This document shows positions 22,524-29,276 of a stretch of DNA of 42,293 bases, piece by piece (positions within the stretch are counted from its first letter, which is position 1; each line of letters starts with the position of its first letter). The notes beneath the pieces are model-generated. The model had not been told where the DNA came from and ran no database searches. It was given only the letters and a program-made list of their open reading frames with translations. Made by a program: the position numbers and the translations under genes. The stretch is from Caldisericales bacterium (GTDB lineage: Bacteria; Caldisericota; Caldisericia; Caldisericales; Caldisericaceae), in the NCBI GenBank assembly GCA_015485995.1, contig WFSP01000080.1:1-42293 (forward strand), given 5' to 3'.

Positions 22524-22862
22524 TTACATTGCAAGCATCTGGATAAAGTGCAGAAGGAAGCCCGGAGCAATTTCTGCAAATTCAAGGACTTCTTCAAAGC
22601 TCATGTATCCATCTGTCCCGATAAGCACTACTTTTTCTGGGAACTTTTTACTTCCTTTTACTATAAAGTATTCATTATTTCCGTTCCGCTCCAATCTGTA
22701 CCCGCTGTAGGTGAACAGAAACAACGGAGGAACTTTCTTCGATTCACTGATGTCGTCCAGCGTACTTCCTATAATAGCAATGTGGTCACTTACCATGTCA
22801 ATAATGCGGGACACTTGCGTGTTAAATTCTCTGATTGCTGTTAGTTTTTCGATGCTGTTCAT
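22524..22862 (-). CDS. unknown small protein (GIR/VLEFAEI family)
   Basis: A 112-residue protein. The helical N-terminus (REFNTQVSRIIDMVSDHIAI) is followed by a beta part (FTYSGYRLERNGNNEYFIVK) and a C-terminal helix (SFEEVLEFAEIAPGFLLHFI). The last segment shares VLEFAEI exactly with the protein at 10602-10967. It is the last gene of a four-gene operon; its ribosome site overlaps the stop of the gene before. Confidence 0.7.
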   Translation of the reverse strand: MNSIEKLTAIREFNTQVSRIIDMVSDHIAIIGSTLDDISESKKVPPLFLFTYSGYRLERNGNNEYFIVKGSKKFPEKVVLIGTDGYMSFEEVLEFAEIAPGFLLHFIQMLAM

Positions 22863-22864
22863 CT

Positions 22865-23362
22865 CTATTCACCTCCTACAATATTCTCCATTAGTACTTT
22901 AAATTCGCGCGGGTCGGTAAGTTTAGATCCAACTTTGTATACCCTGCCCATGTACTTATTTACTTTTCCGTGAACTTCATCTATGCAGTTTATCAAAAGC
23001 TGCGTAATTGCATCCGTGTACTGAACAGCATCTTCGTAAGGAAGTACGCGAATATTGTCTTCAGCAAGCTTCTCTCTTTCTATTTCAAGATCTGAATTCT
23101 GCGACACGAGGACTATTTCGTTGCCTTCTCTTATTGCAATACCCTCAGGCTTTAAAAACCCTGCTTTCTTATACAAAAATATTCTTTCTCCCTTATCTGT
23201 GCATTCGCTGCAGATGTCGGGAATAAAATACAGATCGTTAATTATGTTGCCGATAAATTCAGGCAGATCCTCTTCGTTCAAAAGAAAATCTTTATCGTTC
23301 ATGAGCTGGTACAGTATCATCATTCTATTATTGTTAAAATATACTGTTCTTCTTACTCTCAT
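22865..23362 (-). CDS. unknown protein, distant member of the same small-protein set
   Basis: A 165-residue protein. The middle segment EGIAIREGNEIVLVSQNSDL followed by LPYEDAVQYTDAITQLLINC matches the order seen in its neighbours (GI-I-R, beta strand, then 'E.V..' helix). Cysteines CSEC (about 53-56) are of unknown use. AGGAGGTGAAGGATA precedes ATG. Third gene from the operon end. Confidence 0.65.
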   Translation of the reverse strand: MRVRRTVYFNNNRMMILYQLMNDKDFLLNEEDLPEFIGNIINDLYFIPDICSECTDKGERIFLYKKAGFLKPEGIAIREGNEIVLVSQNSDLEIEREKLAEDNIRVLPYEDAVQYTDAITQLLINCIDEVHGKVNKYMGRVYKVGSKLTDPREFKVLMENIVGGE

Positions 23363-23368
23363 TATCCT

Positions 23369-23716
23369 TCACCTCCTATATTTTTTGATGCCTGTCGTCT
23401 TGTAGAGCAGATTACCGATGAATTCGTTAAACGACTCTATGACTCTGACAAGTTCTGATACGGTTTCTATATCCTTTGCCTCGCTGTTTTCAACAATCTG
23501 GAATTCTACCGTGTTTCCTTTCCATCTAATTCCGATGCCGTTGTAGTCGAGCTTCTTCACAAATTCAGGATCTGTAAGCCTTGCTCTCTTCAGGAACTCC
23601 GTGATGTAAAATGAATCTCTTGGAAGGATCTCTTTTGCGTAATGTGTCAGTAATACGTCGTATGTTTGGTGGATAATGTAATGCTCTGTGTCCTCTACAT
23701 CTTTTCTAATTCCCAT
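23369..23716 (-). CDS. unknown small protein (GIR/VLEFAEI family)
   Basis: A 115-residue protein containing DPEFVKKLDYNGIGIRWKGN, close in form to DDEYLERFDFSGFGIRHCGT of the 10602 gene, followed by a strand (TVEFQIVEN) and a C-terminal helix (SELVRVIESFNEFIGNLLYK). Function unknown. It starts right after the stop of the preceding gene with GGGGTGG as ribosome site. Confidence 0.7.
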   Translation of the reverse strand: MGIRKDVEDTEHYIIHQTYDVLLTHYAKEILPRDSFYITEFLKRARLTDPEFVKKLDYNGIGIRWKGNTVEFQIVENSEAKDIETVSELVRVIESFNEFIGNLLYKTTGIKKYRR

Positions 23717-24307
23717 TTAAGCCACCCCTTTTTTCGCAAGCTTCACAGCAATGTTTGGAAGGTAAGCAATGGAGTGGTAATATGGCGCATCGCCGTAAGG
23801 TACAACGCTGGTTTTAATATCTGTAAAGCGGCCGTATAATGTGTTGCCGTAGTAGCTGTCAAAAAACATCGGCAGTTGGCTTACTACGTCAAGTACTTGT
23901 TCGGTATCTGCAAAAGAAATGCTCGTACCAACGCTCTTTCTCATATCTTCTACTCTATCTGGAATAATGTAGTACTTTATCCCACTGCTGTCCTGAACGC
24001 TAACCACAAACCTAAACTCGCCGTTTACGTCAGTAAGTTTAACGGTAGTTTTCAGATTTTCTCTCACAACGTATTTGTTAGATATTATCTTTTTGATGTA
24101 CTTCCCGTTCTTTTCGCTGTCCATGTCGCGCAGGAACTCGTTCACCATTTCCTCCATGCCCCTTATTATTTCAAGCATCTTTGGGGTGACTTTCTTTTTA
24201 GGGTGATTTGCAGTGCCCATTGTCCTTCCGTAGTTTTTCAGGAGAGTCTTTGAAATAAACTCCTTCTGTACCTTTTTCTCCAGCACTTCAACAATCTTGT
24301 CGTACAT
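23717..24307 (-). CDS. unknown protein, first gene of the small-protein operon
   Basis: About 196 residues from ATG 24307 (AAGGAGGTGAAGTAT upstream; GTG 24316 falls inside). The helical N-terminal half (VEVLEKKVQKEFISKTLLKN) is followed by a beta/helix half: RFVVSVQDSSGIKYYIIPDR, then SFADTEQVLDVVSQLPMFFD. The second half has the same strand-then-helix order as the three genes after it, suggesting descent by duplication. Promoter 24337-24365. Confidence 0.65.
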   Translation of the reverse strand: MYDKIVEVLEKKVQKEFISKTLLKNYGRTMGTANHPKKKVTPKMLEIIRGMEEMVNEFLRDMDSEKNGKYIKKIISNKYVVRENLKTTVKLTDVNGEFRFVVSVQDSSGIKYYIIPDRVEDMRKSVGTSISFADTEQVLDVVSQLPMFFDSYYGNTLYGRFTDIKTSVVPYGDAPYYHSIAYLPNIAVKLAKKGVA

Positions 24308-24336
24308 ATACTTCACCTCCTTGACTTTTTTTAAAA

Positions 24337-24365
24337 GTAATTCAAAAAGAGCCCGTAATTTTCAA
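24337..24365 (-). promoter_or_regulatory. promoter of the 22524-24307 operon
   Basis: On the minus strand: TTGAAA, 17 bp, AATTAC, starting in the tail of the preceding terminator. Confidence 0.5.
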
Positions 24366-24394
24366 AAAAAGAAAGGCAGGTATTACCCTACCTT
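24364..24394 (-). terminator. terminator containing the stop codon of the 24383 gene
   Basis: AAGGTAGG ... CCTGCCTT (one G-T pair) followed by TCTTTTTTT on the minus strand. The stop codon lies in the hairpin loop region. Confidence 0.75.
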
Positions 24395-24808
24395 AACAGA
24401 CTTTTTCTTCGCCTTTTCTATCTTTTCGGAAGCCCGTACAAGCGTTCCGAAAAGTTTCCTTTTCATTTCCCTCATCTCGCCCTGCAAATAGTCAGAAAGG
24501 TGCTCGTACTCTTTGAACATTTCTGGAGCTTCTATACCTACTTTTTTGACTTCCTTCAGGGCAAGGTGGATGAAGATCGCTGTTGCCTCTTCGTTCAAAG
24601 GTGCCTCAGAGGAAAGAGAACTCAATGCTATCATGAGGTCCGCATCTGATGCCTCTCTCATCCCGTCTACTGCGTTGTGTATCCGCTCTTCAAGAATTAC
24701 CTTGCCGAACCGTTTTACGAGGTCAGGATCCCCAGGTACAGGTGCAAGGATAAATCTCTGGAACTCTTTGCTGAGCTTCTTGAAGTCTTCATCATTAACC
24801 TCTCTCAT
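24383..24808 (-). CDS. unknown helical protein
   Basis: A 141-residue, mostly helical protein (FKKLSKEFQRFILAPVPGDP; AIFIHLALKEVKKVGIEAPE) with a lysine-rich C-terminus (KIEKAKKKSVKVG). No known motif is recognised. GGGAGGTGAAGT precedes ATG. It is an independent unit; its promoter in the AT-rich gap above 24809 is unclear. Confidence 0.7.
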   Translation of the reverse strand: MREVNDEDFKKLSKEFQRFILAPVPGDPDLVKRFGKVILEERIHNAVDGMREASDADLMIALSSLSSEAPLNEEATAIFIHLALKEVKKVGIEAPEMFKEYEHLSDYLQGEMREMKRKLFGTLVRASEKIEKAKKKSVKVG

Positions 24809-24870
24809 ACTTCACCTCCCTGCTGTTTTATTATGTGATTTCAAAATTTATGAAAATTTTGAAAATGAGA

Positions 24871-24898
24871 TTGACAAAATTTTTAGAATTTGTATAAC
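24871..24898 (+). promoter_or_regulatory. plus-strand promoter upstream of an attenuator-like terminator
   Basis: TTGACA, 16 bp, TATAAC. Transcription would reach the terminator at 24935-24977 after about 70 nt. Confidence 0.5.
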
Positions 24899-24934
24899 TA
24901 CATTAGACAAAATTTTTTATATAACAAATTTTTT

Positions 24935-24977
24935 GAGGGGATAATTCCTTTATGGTTTTATCCTCTCACTTTTTTTA
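24935..24977 (+). terminator. terminator or attenuator ahead of the 25028 gene
   Basis: GAGGGGATAA ... TTATCCTCTC (one G-T pair) followed by ACTTTTTTT. It either ends a ~70-nt RNA from 24871-24898 or attenuates the 25028 gene. Confidence 0.7.
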
Positions 24978-24993
24978 TGCCTGCTCTTTCGTA

Positions 24994-25021
24994 TTGCAAA
25001 TTTTATATAACTGCATATAAT
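24994..25021 (+). promoter_or_regulatory. promoter giving a leaderless 25028 transcript
   Basis: TTGCAA, 16 bp, TATAAT, then only 6 nt to ATG. Transcription would begin about at the start codon. Confidence 0.6.
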
Positions 25022-25027
25022 AAGAGT

Positions 25028-25609
25028 ATGCTTATTATTACTAAAAATATGCTTCAACAATTTTTAGGGAGAAAGGGGTATATAACTTATTGGGTCGTTG
25101 AGTCTCTTTTTCCAAAACCTCCAATCTTTGTTTCCAATATCGTAATAGACGTTTCACGCTATTCAAAGAATACACAGAAAAGAATCAAGAACGTTATTTC
25201 TGGCTTTATATCCTTTACAACAAAACAGTTTTTTGTAAACGACATAATAAAACGAATTGATTATAATGAGAAGGTTCTGAAGAACGATATAAGGATTTCT
25301 TTAATGCTTTCTCTATACATAAACGATAAAATCTTGCCTCCGTACGATATTCACTTCTCAGATATTCAAAAAGAAAAAGCCCAAGACAAAGTTGTTACAT
25401 TTGCCCGTCGTTTCAAATATCTCTTAAAAGGAAAAGAGCTTTCCCCTCAGACTATAATACTGATTACTACACTCTTATCATTCAAGCACAATGAACATGA
25501 CAAGATCCTAAAGAGGAAGAGAATATCATTTGGCAGTAAAGAAAAAGAGAAAATAGATATATTTAGAAATGAGCTGGAGAAAAATATACAAATTGTATAT
25601 ACGAAATGA
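25028..25609 (+). CDS. unknown basic protein, probably leaderless
   Basis: A 193-residue Lys/Ile-rich protein from ATG 25028. No ribosome site is present; TATAAT ends 6 nt before ATG. The ORF stays open upstream but that part is low-complexity. Segments such as NMLQQFLGRKGYITYWVVES and KDKVVTF-like helices give no known family. A 17-bp inverted repeat covers its last codons and the region after. Higher A/T than its neighbours hints at a different origin. Confidence 0.6.
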   Translation: MLIITKNMLQQFLGRKGYITYWVVESLFPKPPIFVSNIVIDVSRYSKNTQKRIKNVISGFISFTTKQFFVNDIIKRIDYNEKVLKNDIRISLMLSLYINDKILPPYDIHFSDIQKEKAQDKVVTFARRFKYLLKGKELSPQTIILITTLLSFKHNEHDKILKRKRISFGSKEKEKIDIFRNELEKNIQIVYTK

Positions 25610-25653
25610 TTTTGTGCACCTAAAAGGGTATTTCTCTTTCGTATATACAATTT
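25590..25653. repeat. 17-bp perfect inverted repeat with 30-nt loop
   Basis: AAATTGTATATACGAAA (25590-25606) and its exact inverse (25637-25653), followed by ATTTTT. It may be a terminator for the 25028 gene or a protein-binding site. Confidence 0.7.
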
Positions 25654-25712
25654 ATTTTTGGTGTTTAAGTATTAAAAATGAAAGCTTTTTTCAGTGTTCT
25701 TTGGCACCTGTG

Positions 25713-25718
25713 TATAAT
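25713..25718 (+). promoter_or_regulatory. possible -10 box before the ParB/HD-GYP operon
   Basis: TATAAT with a poor TTTCAG 18 bp upstream. Just after it, GCCCCTCTGAGTCAGGGGGG forms a small hairpin in the leader. Confidence 0.4.
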
Positions 25719-25815
25719 AAGCCCCTCTGAGTCAGGGGGGGTAAGCACAAAATACAGAAAATTTAGATAACTGTATTGAGAACAAATTAGAAACGTAGAA
25801 ATGGAGGTGATACAA

Positions 25816-27384
25816 GTGAACAACAAAAAAGTGCGATATGAACTAAAGAAAATTCCACTTGGAAAATTGATTTCAAAAGGGTTTGTCATAAGAGATGCAC
25901 TCCAGTCAGGTTCAATAACTGTTTCTGGAGAAGCCCGTGCAAAAAGCGCTCCCGTTGATGGGGAGGGCATTAAAGAATTAGCAAAGTCTATACAGGAAGT
26001 GGGATTATTACAAAACATGGTCGTGGTTCCGCGCGACGGAACAATGTTTGAGGTTATTACAGGTAACAGAAGGTTTAGAGCGCTGAAATCCCTAAACCTA
26101 CCACGCGACTTTCCTGTACCTGTTCTCGTTGTTTCAAGTAAAAAGGTCTCCCGCGCAAAGCTTCTTGAAATAGCACTTACTGAAAATTTACAGCGGAAGA
26201 AGCTTTCAATTACTGAACTTAATGAAACTTTAATAGATATTCTTGTGGAAAGAGTTTCAAAAACAGCCATTCCAGATTATCCGGAAAGCATTAACAGAGA
26301 TCTTATTGCGCAAGGTTTATGGTACTTGAACATCCTGCTTGATCCGCTCATATCTGTGAAACCGAATGCTTCACATGGTTTTTTAAACTTTGTCGAACTA
26401 CTAAGAACAATCTTAAAAGAAGAGTTGGATACACTTGGCATTAGTTTTATGGACTATATAGTGAAAATATTTCCTGTTTCCGCTGATAGCGAGATAAGAC
26501 TAAATGTCGTTAAAGGAGAATTAAGTTACAACGACGCAGTTGTTTTATCGCGTATAAAAAGTAGAGAACAAATAAGCAAAAATACAGACAAAGAAGACGA
26601 TGAAGACAGCAGTACCCAGGTTAAGGTTTTGAAGAAGGTTATCTCTGAGTATGTAGATGTTTCGGACGAAGAGAAGGAAGCAATTAGAGAAGAGGATAGA
26701 AAACGATTTATAAAGCACTACACCCAGCAGGACTATGATACAAAAGAAATTGTTCGCAATGAAGCTGAAAAGCTTGGCATTAATAGAGGGGTACTTCCTG
26801 AAAAGAAAGTAATAACTGCTGTAAAGAGAAATACTGTAGGATTTGAAGAGATAGAAGGAGGCAAAGATGTTAATCCTGACGAGGTCCTAAAAGAGCTTCT
26901 TAGAAATGAAGCATCCCCTGAGAAAATACTTATCGCATCTGAGCAGATTTCAATTGAGCAAATAATGGCGAATTTTGAATTTCTATCTGAAATTAAAAAA
27001 TCCATTGTTTTTTTTAACATAATAAACCGCTTTGAAGGGCAACTCACGGACAGTAAAGCTTCTTCATTATTTATTGATAAAGCAAGAGTGGATGCGCTGA
27101 GCGAAGTAATGGAATTTATAAGGAATATGGCTTCTCTTGAGAACGACACTCTTACGCAAGACGAAAAGAAGGTGAAGTCAGAGGAAGTTGGGTTTCCAGA
27201 CGAGATTATTATGGACGTGCTGGGAAGGTTTTTTGAAGTGTATGGGCGCAACCTGCAGAAGCTTGCACCAAAGGTTCAGAATTCAAAGAAAAGTCTCCGC
27301 GGTGATGCTATTCGCTCTGATGTATTGCCGGTCGTTTCGGCAATAATCTCCAGTATGACAGAAAAAGAAGGAGAGATTGCATGA
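25816..27384 (+). CDS. ParB/Spo0J-like protein with extra C-terminal domain
   Basis: About 522 residues from GTG 25816 (GGAGGTGATACAA upstream; ATG 25801 is inside that site). The ParB N-terminal domain is clear: LAKSIQEVGLLQNMVVVPRD, then EVITGNRRFRALKSL (GNRR in place of GERR) and ALTENLQRKKLSITELNETL. ParB proteins bind DNA and CTP and spread or load partners. No ParA is in the window. The C-terminal ~200 residues, including an acidic stretch and helices, are not a usual ParB dimer domain. It overlaps the HD-GYP gene by 4 bp. Confidence 0.8.
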   Translation: MNNKKVRYELKKIPLGKLISKGFVIRDALQSGSITVSGEARAKSAPVDGEGIKELAKSIQEVGLLQNMVVVPRDGTMFEVITGNRRFRALKSLNLPRDFPVPVLVVSSKKVSRAKLLEIALTENLQRKKLSITELNETLIDILVERVSKTAIPDYPESINRDLIAQGLWYLNILLDPLISVKPNASHGFLNFVELLRTILKEELDTLGISFMDYIVKIFPVSADSEIRLNVVKGELSYNDAVVLSRIKSREQISKNTDKEDDEDSSTQVKVLKKVISEYVDVSDEEKEAIREEDRKRFIKHYTQQDYDTKEIVRNEAEKLGINRGVLPEKKVITAVKRNTVGFEEIEGGKDVNPDEVLKELLRNEASPEKILIASEQISIEQIMANFEFLSEIKKSIVFFNIINRFEGQLTDSKASSLFIDKARVDALSEVMEFIRNMASLENDTLTQDEKKVKSEEVGFPDEIIMDVLGRFFEVYGRNLQKLAPKVQNSKKSLRGDAIRSDVLPVVSAIISSMTEKEGEIA

Positions 27385-27971
27385 TAGTCGGTGGAAAGAA
27401 AGCAAAGGAATATTACGACATTATAGAAAGGGAGATTGTTCAGCACTCCGTTCGTGTATCTGAGTTCGCGTTCCATATGTCTGCTCAATCAGGAATAGGT
27501 AACCCGGAAGTAATGGCATACGCAGGTGCTTACCATGACATAGGAAAACTATTTATTATCGATGTTATTGCAAAACCTGGGCTTTTATCTGAAGAGGATA
27601 TAGAAATCATCAAAATGCACCCATTCTACTCTGTTGTTATTTTGAAGAGTAGGCCTGTGCATCATGAAATTCTTGATCTTATATTGACTCACCATGCGTA
27701 TCCGGACGAAAAAGGCTATCCTGTTCTCACGCACGTTTCAGAAGAGCAGATGATTATTCAAGTTGCAGACATATATGACGCTCTCAACTCAGAACGCATA
27801 TACAGGAAAAAACCGAGAAAAAACGGATGGGAAGACGTTGTCTTATCTCACAAAATTCCGGAAGACTTTATATCTCTTATAAAGGACGCCTCTAATGTAA
27901 AAGATAAGCCGATAGGAGATGTTCTTGAGAGAGATATTCAAAAGTTTCTTAACTACACGCTCATAAAATAA
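27381..27971 (+). CDS. HD-GYP domain phosphodiesterase
   Basis: A 196-residue protein that is almost entirely an HD-GYP domain. His22, His52-Asp53 (YHDIGKL), His80 (KMHPFYS), His104-His105 followed by AYPDEKGYP, and Asp130 (VADIYDALNSERIYRKK) give the full metal-ligand set, so it is probably active. HD-GYP enzymes hydrolyse c-di-GMP or related cyclic dinucleotides. No sensor domain is attached. It is translationally coupled to the ParB-like gene (ATGA), an unusual pairing. It could tune pilus or transfer activity (inference). Confidence 0.88.
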   Translation: MIVGGKKAKEYYDIIEREIVQHSVRVSEFAFHMSAQSGIGNPEVMAYAGAYHDIGKLFIIDVIAKPGLLSEEDIEIIKMHPFYSVVILKSRPVHHEILDLILTHHAYPDEKGYPVLTHVSEEQMIIQVADIYDALNSERIYRKKPRKNGWEDVVLSHKIPEDFISLIKDASNVKDKPIGDVLERDIQKFLNYTLIK

Positions 27972-27993
27972 AGGGTGCAAAAATGCACCCTTT
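27970..27993. terminator. bidirectional terminator between HD-GYP and ssb genes
   Basis: AAAGGGTGC, 6-nt loop, GCACCCTTT, serving convergent genes. Confidence 0.8.
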
Positions 27994-28004
27994 ATTAGAT
28001 TTAG

Positions 28005-28355
28005 TTAGTCAAAGATTGGATCATCATCTCCGCCTTCGGAAGAATCACTCTTCTTAGATCCTCCTTCAGAGGATTTAGAACCACCAAGGAGCTGGATGTT
28101 TCTCACAGCAACAATAAGTTGCTCGTGGTTGTTCTTGTCCTTGTAGCTTCTCAAAGAGCCTTCAACAAGAATCTGTTTCCCTTTTGTAAGGTACTTTCCG
28201 ATAGATTCAAAAAGCTTTGCCGAAAGAATTACCGGAATAAAATCTGTATGAGTGTTCCCATCTTTGTCTTTTCCACCGTCAACTGCCACGGTGGTGATTC
28301 TCTTTTCATTAGGCTCGCGTGTGAGCCTTCCTAATACGATTACTCTGTTAAACAT
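28005..28355 (-). CDS. ssb: single-stranded DNA-binding protein
   Basis: A 116-residue SSB: MFNRVIVLGRLTREPNEKRI at the N-terminus, the OB-fold core (DFIPVILSAKLFESIGKYLT, KGKQILVEGSLRSYKD), a Gly/Ser linker and an acidic tip DDDPIFD. This is close to the usual DDDIPF that recruits repair and replication proteins. It is about the size of short plasmid SSBs. AAGGAGGCGAACT precedes ATG; promoter 28387-28415. Confidence 0.9.
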   Translation of the reverse strand: MFNRVIVLGRLTREPNEKRITTVAVDGGKDKDGNTHTDFIPVILSAKLFESIGKYLTKGKQILVEGSLRSYKDKNNHEQLIVAVRNIQLLGGSKSSEGGSKKSDSSEGGDDDPIFD

Positions 28356-28386
28356 AGTTCGCCTCCTTAAAAATTTTTATAAATAG

Positions 28387-28415
28387 GTTATGAGAAAATT
28401 CGCAAAAACTGTCAA
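28387..28415 (-). promoter_or_regulatory. promoter of ssb
   Basis: On the minus strand: TTGACA, 17 bp, CATAAC. A plus-strand promoter begins 6 bp away, giving closely spaced divergent promoters. Confidence 0.7.
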
Positions 28416-28420
28416 AGAGA

Positions 28421-28449
28421 TTAACAAAAAATTGAAGTTTTTGCATAAC
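28421..28449 (+). promoter_or_regulatory. plus-strand promoter of a short antisense RNA
   Basis: TTAACA, 17 bp, CATAAC, pointing into the 3' end of the minus-strand gene at 28486. Confidence 0.55.
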
Positions 28450-28455
28450 TATTTG

Positions 28456-28546
28456 TGAACAGAGGAAAAGGCATTACCATGCCACTTACTTCACGGGGGG
28501 AGCAATCCTACCCAGGGGGCTTTCAAGAAGCCCCCTTTTCACTTTT
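28456..28546 (+). ncRNA. candidate short RNA antisense to a gene 3' end
   Basis: About 90 nt between the promoter 28421-28449 and a strong plus-strand terminator: GGGGGCTT, 5-nt loop, AAGCCCCC, TTTTCACTTTTT (28515-28546). It contains a GGCAT-ATGCC hairpin and overlaps the last ~60 bp of the 28486-28941 gene on the other strand. A 26-codon ORF from 28479 lacks a good ribosome site. Could be a regulatory antisense RNA. Confidence 0.4.
28464..28483 (-). terminator. short terminator after the 28486 gene
   Basis: GGCAT, 4-nt loop, ATGCC, TTTT on the minus strand; weak because of the 5-bp stem. Confidence 0.5.
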
Positions 28547-28941
28547 TCAATTAAAATAGGCCTCCTGGATTTCAGGAAGCCATAAATTTGTTTTCCGATG
28601 TGCCGAGCGAATACTTTGTCGTTGTAAGACAAAGTAACAGGAAATTCTATCCCTCCCTTCACAAGTCCATATCTCCTTAGAAATGCAGTGAGGAAGTACC
28701 TATAAAGCTTTCTTCCTTTCCCAGTTTTTACTGTAGAAAAGTACAAAACGAGTTCCGCAAGGGTTGCGAATTTGTAGTGCAGTACCTTTCTCCGGTTTCG
28801 TTCTTCAACAAGCTTTACGAACAGTATTGGTGCAGGTGGAATATAATTTGCATCTTCGACTACAACCTTATCATCCACGTATTTGATTGGGGATGTAAGG
28901 ACAGTATTACTTATGTCTTCATTTACAAATACTGTTTGCAT
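28486..28941 (-). CDS. unknown basic protein
   Basis: A 151-residue basic protein with an N-terminal beta part and a Lys/Arg-rich helical C-terminal half (KTGKGRKLYRYFLTAFLRRY; GFLKSRRPILIEKVKRGLLE). No known family is recognised. The start overlaps the stop of the 28941-29189 gene (TAATG), with GCGGAGGCAG upstream, so the two are co-translated. The 3' end is overlapped by the candidate antisense RNA. Confidence 0.65.
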   Translation of the reverse strand: MQTVFVNEDISNTVLTSPIKYVDDKVVVEDANYIPPAPILFVKLVEERNRRKVLHYKFATLAELVLYFSTVKTGKGRKLYRYFLTAFLRRYGLVKGGIEFPVTLSYNDKVFARHIGKQIYGFLKSRRPILIEKVKRGLLESPLGRIAPPVK

Positions 28942-29189
28942 TATGCTGCCTCCGCTTCTGCAACTTCGAGAATTCTACTGCAAATGTTTATAAATCTTCC
29001 CGGATCGACTTCAGTAACGTTTTGATGTTTCAGCACCATAAGTGCTGCGTAAACGATTTCTGGATCCTGCTTGTAGTACTTGCCCTGGATGACGACAAAA
29101 ACTGCTTTTCCTCCTATGCTGAGATCTCTTAAAAGGTCGTTAACAGAAAACCTCTCAGCAAGAATGATTGCGTTTTTCGTTGTAAACAT
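28941..29189 (-). CDS. unknown small protein
   Basis: An 82-residue protein with strand/helix alternation (GGKAVFVVIQGKYYKQDPEI; GRFINICSRILEVAEAEAA). No known family is recognised; an alpha/beta fold like the 11179 gene product is possible. AGGAGGTGAAGC precedes ATG; promoter 29220-29248. It leads a two-gene operon. Confidence 0.65.
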   Translation of the reverse strand: MFTTKNAIILAERFSVNDLLRDLSIGGKAVFVVIQGKYYKQDPEIVYAALMVLKHQNVTEVDPGRFINICSRILEVAEAEAA

Positions 29190-29219
29190 GCTTCACCTCC
29201 TAAGATTTAATCTGTAAAG

Positions 29220-29248
29220 GTTATGAAAATTTTTTACAAATAAAGCAA
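29220..29248 (-). promoter_or_regulatory. promoter of the 28486-29189 operon
   Basis: On the minus strand: TTGCTT, 17 bp, CATAAC. The -35 lies in the T tract of the preceding terminator. Confidence 0.65.
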
Positions 29249-29268
29249 AAGGCAGGCAAAAGCCTGCC
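29247..29268 (-). terminator. terminator after the VWA gene
   Basis: GGCAGGC, 4-nt loop, GCCTGCC, TTTTG on the minus strand; merges into the next promoter. Confidence 0.8.
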
Positions 29269-29276
29269 TAAAAGAT

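Noticed and set aside
24890..25027. Upstream extension of the 25028 gene (46 extra codons)
   Set aside because: The stretch crosses a terminator and a TATAAT promoter and encodes low-complexity Phe/Tyr-rich sequence.
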